64,000 bases of DNA from Burhinus oedicnemus (lineage: Eukaryota > Chordata > Aves > Charadriiformes > Burhinidae), in the NCBI GenBank assembly GCA_008921705.1, contig VFFE01009068.1:1452389-1516388 (forward strand), written 5' to 3'. The notes below the pieces were generated by a model that was not told the DNA's origin, made no database searches, and was given only the letters and a program-made list of their open reading frames with translations. Below are positions 50,890 through 64,000 of the stretch, in pieces. The translations under genes and the position numbers were made by a program. The stretch's first letter is position 1. Each line of letters opens with the position of its first letter.

Positions 50890-51360
50890 ACATTGGAGGG
50901 AGTGGTTAATGCACTGTAGAGAGATATCCAACAAGCTGGGGCATGGCCACTGAGGTGGTTTGGGTGCTGGAAGATTTGATATACACAGAGAGGCTGCATG
51001 GACTGGGTCTGTTTTGCTTGGAGAAGAGAGAGAAGGTGTAGCAGAGATCTAATCGGAGTCTGTTAGTACCAGAAAGGGAGCAGTAGAAGAGATAGAGCCA
51101 GGCTCTCCTGGGACGTGCACAGCAACATGATAGGCCAGTGGCCACAAGTGGCAATAAAGAAAACTCCCACTGGACATAAGGAGGCAGCTTTTTACAGGAA
51201 GCAAGGTTAAGCATTGGGAGAGGTTGCTCAGAGACGTACTACAGTACAATTTTCAAAAGATTTGAAGATTTTCAAAATTCAACTGGCCAAAGTCCTAAGC
51301 AATCCAATTTAATTTTGAAGTTACAATACCTTGAGGAGGGCTTTCAATCTAAATTTTTCT
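50890..51360 (+). mobile_element. CR1 LINE, 3' part right of LTR
   Basis: Continuation of the CR1 begun at 49768: ACATTGGAGGGAGTGG, CTTGGAGAAGAGAGAGAAGG, AGAGCCAGGCTCTCCTGGG, ACAAGTGGCAATAAAG, GGGAGAGGTTGCTCAGAGA, CAACTGGCCAAAGTCCTAAG and a decayed tail. It is more diverged than the copies at 16392 or 47272 and has internal deletions, so it is an old copy. The antisense open frames at 50811-51249 are CR1 and LTR shadows. Confidence 0.88.
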
Positions 51361-52953
51361 TTGAAACTGCAAAACTAAGCTAGATATCTTAAAAAAGATG
51401 AGTCCTTTCTTTTTCCTTTCCTATATTTACAATAATAAAAATATTCTCCAAGTTAGGCACATGTGATAGCTCTGCATTCAAGAGTCACACAATGAACCAG
51501 CCAGTCTCTTGTTTCTCATGTGGTAAGAAATTCTGTTCTCAATTGGCTGTGCTGAAGACCATTAAGTCAAATTCTTGGCTCTGTAGGATCAGCAATGAGA
51601 AAAGGAAAAAAATAGCAGAAACTTGCATTTATTACTAAAAGGGACAGACATAGCTATATGATCTACGCAGAATAGATCTACGCAGTAAGAAAAATACTGG
51701 TTTTACAATATTCATTTTTGGTGTAGCAGAAAAGCATGATCTAAAGCCATAACAATATTTAAAATTATGATTGATAAGGAAGAATTAACCAGTTGATCTT
51801 TAAAGAATTTTAAAATAGAAATATTTAACAGCAAGTTTTTCAAAGCTAGAAGTTTATTTAGTATTTCCTTCCAGTCTTTTATAATATAGGGCTATAGATT
51901 ACTGATCCTTTCTTGTTCTTCTAAATGCTTCAATAAAAGTGGAAGTTCATTGCTGTACATGAAAACTCAATGTGCCGTACACATATATTTATGCATCTAA
52001 CATTTCACTGCTTGTATTTTAACACTTGCAGTATGTGGACTGTTTTATGTTCAGATGATTCAAGTTAATACTAGTTAATATTAATTTAATTTAATACTCA
52101 TTTGATTTTGACCTTACTTACATGCTACATTGTACCACATCTAAAAATAATTTTATCAGTGGCATTTAATGGAATCAGTACATCACCATAACCTAAATGA
52201 ATAGGCAAAATTTGATCTCCAGCATTGTCCTGTTCTGTCCCAATGCAATATCACTATTAATAAACAGACATTATTAAATTCCAACACAGACATTATTAAA
52301 TTTAGGGGTTTATTTCTATGGCCAAGACCTAAGTCCTTTAATATGCCTTTTAATTAATAATGTATTTTCTAATTTTGTTGCTTGTACTGTAGTGCATGTT
52401 TTTTAACCTTATCCATTGTAATAAGTTCATAAGTATCACCACAGTTGGAAGATAAACCACTCTTTAACTAATGTTACAGTTATTAAAATGCTTCTGTTAC
52501 TTTTATGGAAGTATAAAGTCCAAAGAGCCTGTTATAGAATATACATTTTCAAAAATAATTAGGGAACAACTCAGACTTTTCTGTCTGGAAACAGCAGAAA
52601 GATTTCTCTAAAATCCTCATACTGCTAAGGAGAAGGAAGAAGGGTCCAGAAGCAGAAATACTGCTTGAGAGCAGCTGCCTTCCAAGGCTGTTCAAACTCT
52701 TTCCCAAGCCTACTGGGGAAAGCCGGAGGATGTGCTAGGTGCAGCAGCCAGCTGTACTGGGAAGATCCGGAGGGGCACTTCAAGCCTGAGGGCAGCAGGC
52801 TACCTAGGAATCAGACAAACTGCTAGCACTGCATGTCTTTCACCAGCTACCACAGTCTAATCCAGGAGTAGACACACACAGTGAAAGAAGCTTGACAACC
52901 TGTAACCCATGTCAGGGGCTTATACTTGCAACACAATCATCTGATACACAGAA

Positions 52954-53010
52954 CTTTTCTTATTCTTCTTCTTTCTCTTTTTATTTCTTTCTTTTTTTTT
53001 TTTTTTTTTT
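52954..53010. repeat. Polypyrimidine tract ending in T19
   Basis: 57 bases that are C or T except for two A, ending in 19 T at 52992-53010. On the minus strand this is a polypurine tract ending next to poly(A). Such mirror-like purine/pyrimidine tracts can form triplexes; no element body is recognisable beside it. Confidence 0.8.
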
Positions 53011-53650
53011 AACCTGGTCACACCTTGACCTCCTGTGGGTAGGGTTTGTCCCAAGATTCATTTGTTAACATGCGCAAAAACTCTTAAGAAACCCTTGCTG
53101 GGTTAGATCTACTCAGCCCAACAGCACAAGACGACAGGGAAACACGCAGCCCTTGCCATCTCTGAAGGGTGACAAAGCACTGGGGACAGCTCTGAGGGGG
53201 AACATAACAGAAGGCAAAGTTGTCCAGCTTTCAGATCAGCAAAGGCCAGATTTAGAACTGACAGATACCTTGGCTCTAAGCTGCTGATAGCACTGATAAG
53301 CATTCATATAAATGGATGAATTCCAAAGTACTGCGAAAGTCTACAGTCAATTTAAAAAGCCTTGGTAGAACTTTCACAAGAGTTAGGAGAGGGAGTTTGA
53401 ATATTTTTGCAAAAAATGTCCCATTTCTTTCACTACACTCTTCCCTCAAACAAAACCAGTGATATATAATGCAATAAATTTGTAGATAAAACCAAACACT
53501 AGTGCCTGATACAGATTAGAGAACTATTTTATTAAATTTACCATCATTAAGCATCTAGAGTATCTTAAATGCAACTAACGCAAAGTAGTAACTGCATTGT
53601 AATCACACATAGACAGAAAAATCTCCAAATGGAAAAAACACTGAATAGTT

Positions 53651-53665
53651 TAAAAAAAAAAAAAA
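53651..53665. repeat. A-run (about 14 A)
   Basis: Homopolymer run of A following GTTT and preceding TCCC. Simple repeat without a recognisable retroposed body. Confidence 0.75.
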
Positions 53666-56600
53666 ATCCCAGTAATACCTGAAAAACAGGTTTCCTTCTC
53701 AGTTATATTCAAGATAAATGTTAGTTTTATTTCATAATGGAATGAAAGCCAGTCATCTGTATAGTGCAATTGGTTCTGGTTTTGTATTTGCAATCTCCTT
53801 ATCTATCTTCTATCTTCAGTGTTGTATTGTTTCAACATCTTGTATGTTACATGGCTTATCAAAACAGTATCCCATGTCTTCATTGCTGATACTATCTTTA
53901 AGTTATCTAAAAACTATAGAATAGACCAAACTATGAAAAAAATGGATGAGAAATTATATTTATTGATGCATAATATGCCAAAATTTAGGACTACTGAATT
54001 GATGACTCATGTCAGTCACTATGATTAAAAATTGTTGATTGACTTGGAAAATGGACAGTATTTCATAATGCCGGGGAAATATCAATAAATAAGCATCAGT
54101 CGTGACTGACTATTTTTACAGATTGAAATCTCATTAATGCCTCAGAGATACCACCATTTTTTGTGCACACTGAAGTGACATCCCATGTCGCTCTTAGCTA
54201 AGCCCAAAACATTTCTTGAAAGATATTTCTGGCTTAACTTAAGAAAGAGAAAATATCTTTATAACATGTTGCAGGTTTCAATAAATTTTAAGCACTAGTC
54301 TGTCTTTTCAGCTAGCACGTTTTCTGTGAAGAGTAACGTGTTGAACTAATGTTTTGAGTGAGAGGCTCTAGAGACAGAACGATCAAAATGCTCTTAATTG
54401 ACAATGTTTAAAAGAACAAAAATATATTTGAATGATTACAGAGATTGCACTCCTGGCTTGCCTGATGTAATAGATATAACTGACAATATAGAAGTTGAAA
54501 AATAAAGAAGTTTAGTCAGTGTCAAAGACATCATCCTAAAAATTTACGACACCCTCCCCTACATTTCATAACTGCCAGCTGAAATATGCACGAACATCAA
54601 CATACACCCTTTTGCTCTTTCTTATACAGGCAGTCTGTGGATAAAGTCCCTGAAATCAGTTCATTTCTTTCCTCTGATTAAGGAAGAAGGCAAAACACAC
54701 TGTAAAAACTCCAGTTATGGAATTCTTATTTCTGTAGTATCTGTAGCATCATTATCACCCTTTCCTTCATTCCCCCTTTCACCCTTGCTGAAATTCTTTG
54801 GTTTCTCAGAGTATCAGAGTACGTTTGGTATCTCCAGTACTCCACTGCTTAATAGCAACTGTGAGTTTCAATATCAAATTGTTTAATGGAGCACATGGTC
54901 ATGATTTTTTTAACTTTTTAGAGTTTTTTATTTTGTTTTGGCAATAAAATGAGTTTCTTTACATTACACTGATTTCAATGTCATCATGCACCAGAAAAGA
55001 GACACAGACTTTTACGAGACTGATGCTTTACGCAGTTTTAGTTTTTGTGATCATAATACCAGATTAGTCCCTGGATTCTGCAAAGATTCATAAGTATGGT
55101 CTAATTATACTACAGTGAGCAGCTTCCATGATTACAGTGGGCAAAATTGGGTCCCCATGTGCTTGCGAGATGTTTGAAATGTAACTGCTGATCTGCTTGC
55201 AACAGTACACTTTTAGGGCATTTATATAGGTTAGATTTTACAAACGTTATCACATACTTCAACTTTCAGAAACATCACTATTTCTTAATTACTTAAAATA
55301 CTGTTTTCAGATTTAGTAGGAATCATTTGTGACAAAAAGAAAAGTTTTTGTTGGAATATGTCTATTTCCTAAAATTTTAAGAGAATAATTAATATAATCT
55401 CCAGCAGCAATCTGAAGATCATTTAGCAGTGATCACTAGAGATATACTAAAATAATTTCTGTTAAATGTTCTACAAACTCAAGATCAAGTCCTGTAAGGC
55501 ATTACACTAAGGGGCCCCATAGCACATTAAATTCTCCATTAACTTCACTGAAGCTACAGTAAGCAAGAGTTAACTTACTCTTTACTTCACAATCAAGATT
55601 TAAGTCATCTGCTTTGAACTGTGTCAACATGATTAATTACACAAAGAACTCATTAGTGGGACCTTTTAAAAATACAGAGATAAATGGAATGAGAATTGGG
55701 AATTAAATTCTGCTACTGTTAACAAATTTCACTACTGTTTCCACATCCATTTATAAATTTACATTACAGTTGATGGCCATCTAGCAGTTGGATCACTACA
55801 GAAAGATGGCAATTTGCTAGCAGACTAAAGATAAACAAAACAACATTTACGTCTTCAGCATACGATTTGGATGTAAAATACTCCTACTGTGGAGATTTAT
55901 TTTCTCTGTGTGAAAAGTATTACAATGTTCTGCATGTTCTAGGAGTAAACAACCATCAGTCAGTGTAACTCTGCAAGGATATGTACGTATATATCTGACT
56001 GCTGAATCAAGAAACAGACACCTGGGGACCACACCACGCTAAAAAGAAGATATTTAGACACGCTGACACAAGTGATTCACTGAAAGAATCTCTGTATCTC
56101 TGTCAAAGGATCTTACGCAATATAAAATATTTAGGTTTTTTCCATCCTAAAATTTAAGCTCAAACTGATTGTCTATAATATACAAAAAAGTGCCTGTTGG
56201 GGAAACCACAGAAGTAGACCTCTCTCTCTCAGGACTTGCTACTTTTTCCTGTCTCATTTCTAGGTTTAAAACAAAGATCCTGTGATATATTTGTGTTTTA
56301 CTCCCTTGAAAAATTATCCCATTCAGTTCTCTAGCCTTTCTTATAATGGTTTCTTTTTGACAGAAATAGTAAAACCTTATTTTTAAGCCTTTTTGTCTGC
56401 CACTAGCTCTTGCAGAATAGTAGTGTACTCCATATGCCCTTACCATTAGCATTTCATCTATGTCTTTCAGTTTTGATGCTTTTAATAGGTGGTAAATAAA
56501 GTTAGGTTCAGAGTTTTCAGGTATTATTTTTATTCATACTGTACCTTCTTTGTCTGTTTTTAGTGTCATTTTAAAATTATTTTATTTTTTTTCTATATCT

Positions 56601-58158
56601 TTATTTTTCATTCTTCCTGTTTGCATTTTTTCCCTTTGTTCTCAGCATGGGAAATGCAAATTTCAAAATATTTACTGGTTTTGGCTGTGGCTATTTCTTT
56701 TGTTTGCTCTCACATTTTTAAATTCACATAATTTCTTACAACGCATTTGCATTGCTGGTACATTTTTTACCCATTTTTTTCCTGCCTGAGTAAGACTGCT
56801 ACAATATTATCTTATTCCTTGGAGATCACGAAAAGACCTCTTTTTGCTATAGGAGCTGCCTCGGAATAAAATTCATATTTTGAGCTTCTTACATAAGATC
56901 TTCCCTTTCAAAGGAATGGGTAGATTAAAAAGTTAAAAGAAAAAGGTTCTGTCCCTTTTCCCTCTTTGTAATTTTGCTTCAAACAATTACTGCTGAATAC
57001 CAAGATTCTTTAAAGTTGCCTATACTGAAGAGGGGAAGAATGTGATTGACAACTTTATTTCTCAAACACAATGGCCCTTTCTACTGCCACAGTAGAGCAG
57101 ATTCTCTGTGGTCTGTGCAGAGCTTTCTTGAGAATTGATGTGGACCATAAAGTGAACTACTACTTTCATTACCTTGCACTTCAAAAGCAAGATGTATTTC
57201 TTCAGCCGCATCTTCTCTAATATAAACATAAACCTAAATTTACTTGTGCATTTCTACACAAAGTAGTACATCACACATACACTTGCAAGATAATGAGTAA
57301 CAAAACAGCAAGAAAGACTGCTCTTTTTGGCATAAATGCAGGCTAATGCAAACATAAACATCTGTGAAATTCGTTTAGGGCTACTGTCTTTGGAAAATGT
57401 TCAACCATTTCTCTATCAGAAAGGCACAGAAAAATTTCCATTAATTCAAAACACATTAAATAAAATTTTTCAAGGAAGATAATTGACTGATAAGGCAGGA
57501 ATAATAGGTATTTGTTTTATAGGAGGGGAAGAAAAATTGTTTAGGATGACCTAAAGAGACTAAGTCATCCCATATGAAACATTCTGTAAAAAACCCAGGA
57601 AAACTAAGATCCCAGCCCCCTCAAACATTGTTTTATTGTTTCCATTGCAACTGAGCATGACTGACCATTCAGGCTTGAGTATCTGTTGCTCACTTTACAC
57701 AGATATAACAAAAAGGCTAAAAAGTTTACAATATAACAAACCATTCCAATTTAAATGGAATGACTGAGGAGTGTGATCTTTGATACCGTGGCTTGCCCTG
57801 TTCTTCAGATGAAAGCATGCAAATCAGATGGTTTGAGGTACTTATTACTTCTTATCTCTGGAGTATAATACTGAAATTCATTGTTTGAAATAAATGGGAT
57901 TTAAGTATTTCTTTAATTTCTTCGTTGAACATGCAACTATATATATATATTTTTTTTTAAACATACAAGGGAAAAAAGCAGAAATGAAAAGGCATCTACA
58001 AGAAGTTTCTGTGTCAAAATGAATGTTAATTGGCAACTAGTTGTACACAATAGGAGCTAGATGAAACAGATAAATGATACAGTGATTAATAAGATGATAC
58101 AGTTGTATTTTTACAAGTAGATCCCCTTTTCCATGCTTTCAAAGCCCTGGAGCCCAAG

Positions 58159-58460
58159 GTTATCTTATCAGTGCACATAAATGCCTGAAGGTTCCCAGGA
58201 CCACAGGCAATGGGCACAAACTGAAACACAGGAGGCTCCCTCTAAACATCTGGGAACACTTTGTTACTGTGAGGGTGACCAAGCACTGGCACAGGTTGCC
58301 CAGAAAGCTGGTGGTGTCTCCATCCTTGAAGATATTCAAAAGCTGTCTGGACATGGTCTTGGGAACTGGCTCTAGGTGGCCCTGCTTTAGCAGTGGGCTG
58401 GACTGGATGACCTCCAGAGGTCCCTGCCAACCTCAACCCTTCTGTGAGTCTGAGATTCTG
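58159..58460 (+). mobile_element. CR1 LINE, 5'-truncated 3' portion, sense
   Basis: About 300 bp of CR1 3' sequence: GGCAATGGGCACAAACTGAA, ACACAGGAGGCTCCCTC, GTTACTGTGAGGGTGACC, GCACAGGTTGCCCAGAAAGC, CCATCCTTGAAGATATTCAA, GGCTGGACTGGATGACCTCC, AGAGGTCCCTGCCAACCTC and a decayed tail (GTGAGTCTGAGATTCTG). The open frames on both strands inside it are shadows. Confidence 0.95.
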
Positions 58461-61400
58461 TTCCTTTGATCTACAACATGTTATTTCTGTTTGTCACAAA
58501 AATGATCCACTGTGATCACTCTTAATGTTCTATTTATTTAATGAATTTCAGTCATCAGCACATTAAAGACTATCCTCTTCTGGGACAGTCCCAGCAGCTG
58601 TGGTGTGGTCTGTGTCTGTTTCCCCTCCTTGTTCTGATCCTATCTTCCCTGTTTCCCAAATATATGAGGCAAAAACTTCAGCAAGTATTCCACTGGGTAC
58701 TGGTAATCACTACTATTTCCAGACACTCCTCAACAATCAGGTTTTTCACCACATTTTCTCATCACTGCTCCTACCCAACCTTTATTCTTTTTTTTTTCTT
58801 CCTCCATTTCCAGTAATGCTTACCCATCAGTGTCCCTGTAAAATGCCACTCCTTTCTCTCTTTCTTCTCAGGTCACTTGCACATAATAGGAAAACCTGAA
58901 ATTTAACCAAAGTAGCGTACCAGTTCTCATACTCTAGGTGAAAGCCAATATAGAAGTTATTTTACAGTGGGTATCTGTTAACATTCCTTGCATGGACTAT
59001 TAAGTAATGCACTGTTTACTGCGCTGGGACAGGAGGGCACAGATGAATAAGGCACTTTCTTAAAGTCTGGGTAACTGAAGTATAAGCTTGAATCTGAACA
59101 TTAGAGGTGAAACCCTAATTGTGAGCTTATTCTCCATATTCTCCCCTCTGCCCTACTGACTTGATATTAAGAAACTCCAGCAAAATGTTCTGAGAAAGAG
59201 ATATGCTCTCAAAGTTTCAGTTTTGTTTCAAGGTGCAGGTGTTTCCCACTCTCTCTTCTCAGGACTACACACTGACTCCCTTGACCAAACTGCCAGTGAA
59301 GTTGTCAATTACCTTTTAATTTTTAAATATAATCCACTATCTTTTTCATACTTTCTGTATCCAATTTCATTAATTTTAAATATTTTAACTATAGTTTTAT
59401 GGCTACTACACTGTGACAGAACAAGGAGTAAACCAGCAATAAACTTAAGACATAGGATGGAAGGTTAAAAAAGGATCGCTTATTCACAAAATCTCCAATT
59501 GCAAACATTCCATCTCATCCAGCTCTTGAGCAATTCACAGGGTGTGAATTCCACATGATCTGAAAGGAAACGTGAAATACAGCACCGGGTCTTTAGGAAG
59601 GCTACCCTGTCTTCTAACAGGTCGTTAAAATACTTTAACAAGCAAAAGGTCCTTACAGTGGAGAAAGCACAGAAAGGCAAAAAGAACACAGAGATTTTGG
59701 GCACTAGAGACGTCAACCATATTCCATACTTTAGTGATGCTGCTGCAATGACTAGAGGTGGAAAAGCTGAAACCCATGGGCTCAAGCTAGTAAACAAAAG
59801 CACAACAGGAAAAATAAACAAATTATAACCAGTGCAAACAGACAATGAAATGCATATTGAATTGCATACTCTGAGCACGCTATGGCTGTTTTGTAGATCT
59901 ATATTGTCACAGTCCAGTAGGAACCATTAGATCTCCTAATCTGAACTGCTGTAAACTGCAGGCCAATGAGTGTAGGACAAAGCACATGAGACTGAACTGT
60001 AAAACAAAGCAGAAAAGGGGAGAGCCCTGTGCTCTACCAGGAGCTTGAGAAGTTCATGGCAGAGGCAATTGATTAGCTATGCTTGTGCAACCCACGAGGG
60101 CAATCCATATCCTGGGCTGAAGAACACAACTATTTATCACTCCCTCAAGGCTCCTTACACAAGATGAGATGAAATAAAATTATCTTCGCTTTCTAGCTGT
60201 AGATCTGCTTATTACTGTGATCCTGGCTGTATGAGAAAGATACATCAATCAGATACATAGATAGAGGATTTTCACTTCAGAGTACTGGACCAACCCTATT
60301 CCACGTCCCATATTCAGTCCAAGATAAACCAGAGAAAGTCTTAGGGAAAACATGTAACCATGCTCAGAAAAAATGTCTTTCATTGGTTGTGCTTTGGAAA
60401 CTAAGCCTCCCTGAAGCAAGCAAATAACTGGCTAAAGCCCTGAAGCCTTGACATGTGATTATGGTGTTCTCATCTAATGAGAGTTGGAAGTGTTTTGATG
60501 AGCATGTGGAGGCAGAATGGAGTGATCCTGTTTTCGCCTGGGCTTTTGAAGAATGATTAGAGTGACTCAGATATTGAGAAGTTCTATGCTAGAAGGATAA
60601 GCAGCACTACCCAACCCAACCATCTGCACCATTAAATCTGACAAGCCTTTTCAGAAAAAAAAAGAAAAAGCACAGAAAAAAACCAACCCAAACCAAAAAA
60701 ATCCAGACACCACCACCACTCCCGCCAAACCAACAGAACACAAAAAAACTGGATTAAAACTTCTCTTTTTGAAACTTACTTCAACTTTATGGTAGTCCTA
60801 TGCTCTCTATTTTCCTGCCTTTATTAACTGAGCTTCATTAATTATCCTGACAGCTAGAATGCATATGTTAGTAAAATGGTAATTTTTGACAACTTTCAAT
60901 CAAGCACATTGTTACACTATTGTCACCAAGGCTGAAAAGCCATGTAATTTTCAGCTATCTTGTCTATCTATATTGTACATATATCTAAAGATCATGCTGG
61001 AATAAACTGAACTCTTCAACTCTCATGTCGGAAAACCTACTTTTCTCATCTTGGATAATTCTTTTGCCTCCTTTTTAGAAGTGCTGCATAGCTCTCTTCA
61101 TGTCTTTTTGACAATAAAAATACCTGAGCTATACACAGTATTTTAATAGTGGCCTTCCTATGCATGCACAGACATAAGATCACTTTCTCTCTTCTTTTCT
61201 TTGGTCCCATTCCTACACATTCAAAGGGCAATTCAGTCTTTTTTGCCCTAGTAGGGTACTGAAAATTCTTTTTGAGGTAATTTTCTGTGATGATTCATTA
61301 GTAGTTTCTTGACAGAGTCTTTTCAGAAAAAGGTCTGCCATCATAAGGGAAAACTGGATCATAAAAGAACTTAATTTTGCAGTATTAGATTTCCTTCTGT

Positions 61401-64000
61401 TGAATTGCTCTGTTTTCATTAGAAGATAGATTAGAGAATCACTCTACAAGCTGTGTCTTGCCTTCCTCATAATTCACTATATAACCAATACATATTTCAT
61501 CTGCATATTGTCCCAATATTTGTTTGACCTGCAAACTACCAATACAAGATTATGGACAAAACTTCATTATTTAGACTTCTAATAAAAGTCATAAAGTTTC
61601 CTTGATTCTTAGGTAGTCTTTTTTCTTTCCCCTCAGGTAGTCCTGAAGTCACCCCTTTAATGAAAAGCTTTTATTATTTGATTTTTTAATCTGCCTAATA
61701 TGAGACAATAACTCTGTATAAAACAAGGTTGCTTGTTTTGCTGGTAAAGCTGGTATTGCTGGTAAAGCAAATACTTTAGAGAATTTGAGTATGCTGTATC
61801 AACTCACACACATGTATTAATCAGATGTTTGACTCGGTTAGCAGGAAGTCTTGTTTATGAAGACCTAATTCTATGGTGGGTTCACACCAATCACATACAG
61901 CATTTTCTAAACTGTAGTATGACACATAAATGATCTCCCGGGATTTGCATCAGACTAGTCTATACAGATCCTAAAGCTTTATCTGTTTCTATACTCTCCC
62001 ATCTTTTAAGTATTCAGTTTTGTTCAAAAGCAGTTTAACAACATTCAAAACACTCTTGAAAGACATGTCATCTCAAGTTTCTCATGGGCTCTGGTTCTGA
62101 ATACATTTAATTTTAGCTGGTGTTACTTCATATCCTCCTTCATTACAGATGAAACTTTTCAGTCATATGAGAAAGAGGAAGCCTGTGCTTCGTTTCACAT
62201 ATGTTTCTGCCTGAAAGAATGAGCAAGGGGAATAGTCTACATCTGACTTCACAGTCTCCATAACAATTATGGAATCAGAGCAGACTCTGGGTTTCCCTTG
62301 GTTTGTCCAGTGTCAGTGTAGTAAGGTAAAATTTAATCCTGGCCTTAAGGCAGGGAACAAGACCAGCTGTCAGTACAGAGATGAAATAAGCATTTCTAAG
62401 TAGGAGTCAGTTCCTCTCCTCTTGTTTGAAGAAGACTGCTATAAAAATATCCTAGACCAATATATTTCTGTTCCAGGAATACATGGCATAATTTTTAAAA
62501 AGAGCCATCATATGATGTTGAGAACCCAGTTTTATACAAATTTAAGTAGGCAAGCAAACAATGCAATTAGCATATACAGTTAGGATAAATTTTATGAATG
62601 GCACATCTGTTTTCAAAATGTGTTGGCACTTTGAATGTAGAAATTACAAAACTGAAATCTTCATATGTATAAATGTTACATTTAGGTAAAACGTATTTTG
62701 ATCCAGAATTCACTTTATAGAGTCTTTCTTCCATAGGCTCCTGAAGTTAATGCAAAAGGTGTAAGAAGAGATGTAAGAAGCTGAAATGAAATTTACTGAA
62801 GAGACTGTTCCCCATGTTAGTAATAGGAAGCAAAATATTTTAATATGAAGAGTTCTGTCACTTTTTGCAGTAGAATTCGATTCAGTCCCCAGTCAATTAA
62901 ACGATGTTTAAAGGTATGATATCCAGTAATTTTAAAATTATAGTGAAGTTCCACATAATAAAGATCATATGTACCAATTTTGAAAGAAATTAAGTATGAA
63001 AATATGTATTATAGTTAAAAAACACGACAAAAAGTGTATGTATCTGACTGCTATCAGGGTTTCTCTTCTCCCTATTCAACTCCTATACGCCAATTTCTGC
63101 CTGCAAAATATAAATCAACCAAATCCAAATGGTCATACATGGTGGACATCTCAAAAAGAGTGCTGGCTTACATATTCCTAAGTACAGGCTCAGTTGTTAG
63201 AGAAATTCAAACTTTAAAACAAAAAGTAGGCAGGTACTTGGATTTTAGCTGCACCTCTTTTTTATTCCAGCAATCCTTAAGACACATTAGTCCCTTCCTG
63301 TAATTTATTTTCTTGATAGTCTCTCAAATTTTAGCTTCAGGTTTCTTAACTTCTTGATTTTCTGTGTCTTGCAGGAATAAATACTTTCAGGCCCATTTGG
63401 CTGTATGTGGTTTATTCTGTATGGTGAGATTTACACCATCAGTTGGGAGAATGGTGTGGGTTTCTAATCCTAACTGTTCAGTGGCTTGTGAGATTTCTTT
63501 TGGTAGATTCAACTTTGAATTTTATGATCTGAAATGTCTTTACCTTTCATAACTCTTCTGTGTCAGCTTTTTTCTTTTTTTTTTGAACAGAAAACACAGC
63601 TATACTAGATGACTTTTTAAAGCCCTTTAAAAGCTGTAGTTTTTCATTTTACCAATCTAGTGGCTGAATGCTTATTATTATTAATGTGAAAAAGCAATAG
63701 AGGGCAGGCTAATTACCTCTCAGCACAGGTAAGGGTGGTTGTTATATATTGCTAAGTACCAGATGGTAGCTGACTTTTATGTTTGTAGACAAGCGAGAAG
63801 TTATTAGCAGCCCTAGTTCACTAGACAGCACAAAGGCTGTCTATCACTGCAGTGTCTAGCTTCATACAAGCAATGACACTAGGATTCAAACTTTCCCATG
63901 TAGGTGGAATGGAGAAAAGACACGATGAAATCTCTACAAAGCCTGCAGAGTGCTTTGGTTAAATTGTTTTGACCCAAGAAGAAAGGGACATCTGCGCGAC
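58461..64000. other. AT-rich single-copy non-coding stretch to window end
   Basis: About 5.5 kb with no gene or repeat family recognised. It contains an A-rich tract at 60655-60701 and a small interrupted duplication of GCTGGTAAAGC at 61740-61750 and 61758-61768. A short segment bounded by good splice-like signals at 63375-63423 is treated as a finding only. Confidence 0.5.
60655..60701. repeat. A-rich low-complexity tract
   Basis: Runs of A broken by single G and CC pairs, similar in style to the tracts at 30602 and 34040. Low complexity only. Confidence 0.65.

Larger units (their letters stand above)
51361..58158. other. AT-rich single-copy non-coding stretch (6.8 kb)
   Basis: No recognised gene or repeat family. 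Small direct repeats occur: a 15-bp period at 51660-51685 (GATCTACGCAG twice) and a 17-bp unit repeated at 52264-52280 and 52286-52302. A polypyrimidine tract is listed separately. The segment 52620-53300 is locally GC-richer, but I cannot assign it. Confidence 0.5.

Noticed and set aside
52620..53300. Locally GC-richer segment flanking the polypyrimidine tract
   Set aside because: Could not be matched to CR1, an LTR or an exon; left unassigned.
1..64000. tRNA, rRNA, CRISPR or prokaryotic-type features
   Set aside because: No cloverleaf, ribosomal core motif or regularly spaced repeat array was seen; the window is vertebrate nuclear DNA.

Overview
The window reads as non-coding DNA from a bird nuclear genome. 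The evidence is nine CR1 LINE fragments, several with the CR1 3' octamer tail (ATTCTATG units), plus two solo LTRs of a family I associate with avian endogenous retroviruses. The background is AT-rich and poor in CpG, typical of avian intergenic or intronic DNA. No bacterial-style operon, RNA gene, CRISPR array or recognisable protein-coding gene is present. Assignment to non-galliform birds (Neoaves) is my inference from the LTR type and is not proved here. Protein exons longer than about 300 nt that match a family I know are absent.

Layout. 1-9730 is AT-rich single-copy DNA with short tandem repeats, a G-quadruplex motif and one weak pair of phase-compatible exon-like open segments. 9731-19074 holds four CR1 copies; one (16392-17256) is split by a 558-bp antisense LTR with a 5-bp target duplication. 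19075-28960 is single-copy. 28961-29583 is an antisense CR1. 29584-41384 is single-copy apart from a short CR1 at 36534-36723 and A/T-rich tracts. 41385-42070 is a strong CpG island, the only promoter-like region in the window. 42071-64000 is again AT-rich and single-copy, interrupted by CR1 copies at 47272-47872 (antisense), 49768-51360 (sense, split by a 647-bp antisense LTR with a 5-bp target duplication) and 58159-58460.

How the parts relate. The CpG island has an inverted CCAAT box and GC boxes arranged for transcription to the left (minus strand), followed by a strong 5' splice site at 41334/41333. A second good 5' splice site faces the other way at 42320/42321. The simplest reading is the 5' end of a minus-strand gene whose first intron covers much of 1-41333, with possible divergent transcription to the right. 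I cannot name the gene. The two LTR-in-CR1 nests give a relative order of insertion: CR1 first, retroviral LTR later.
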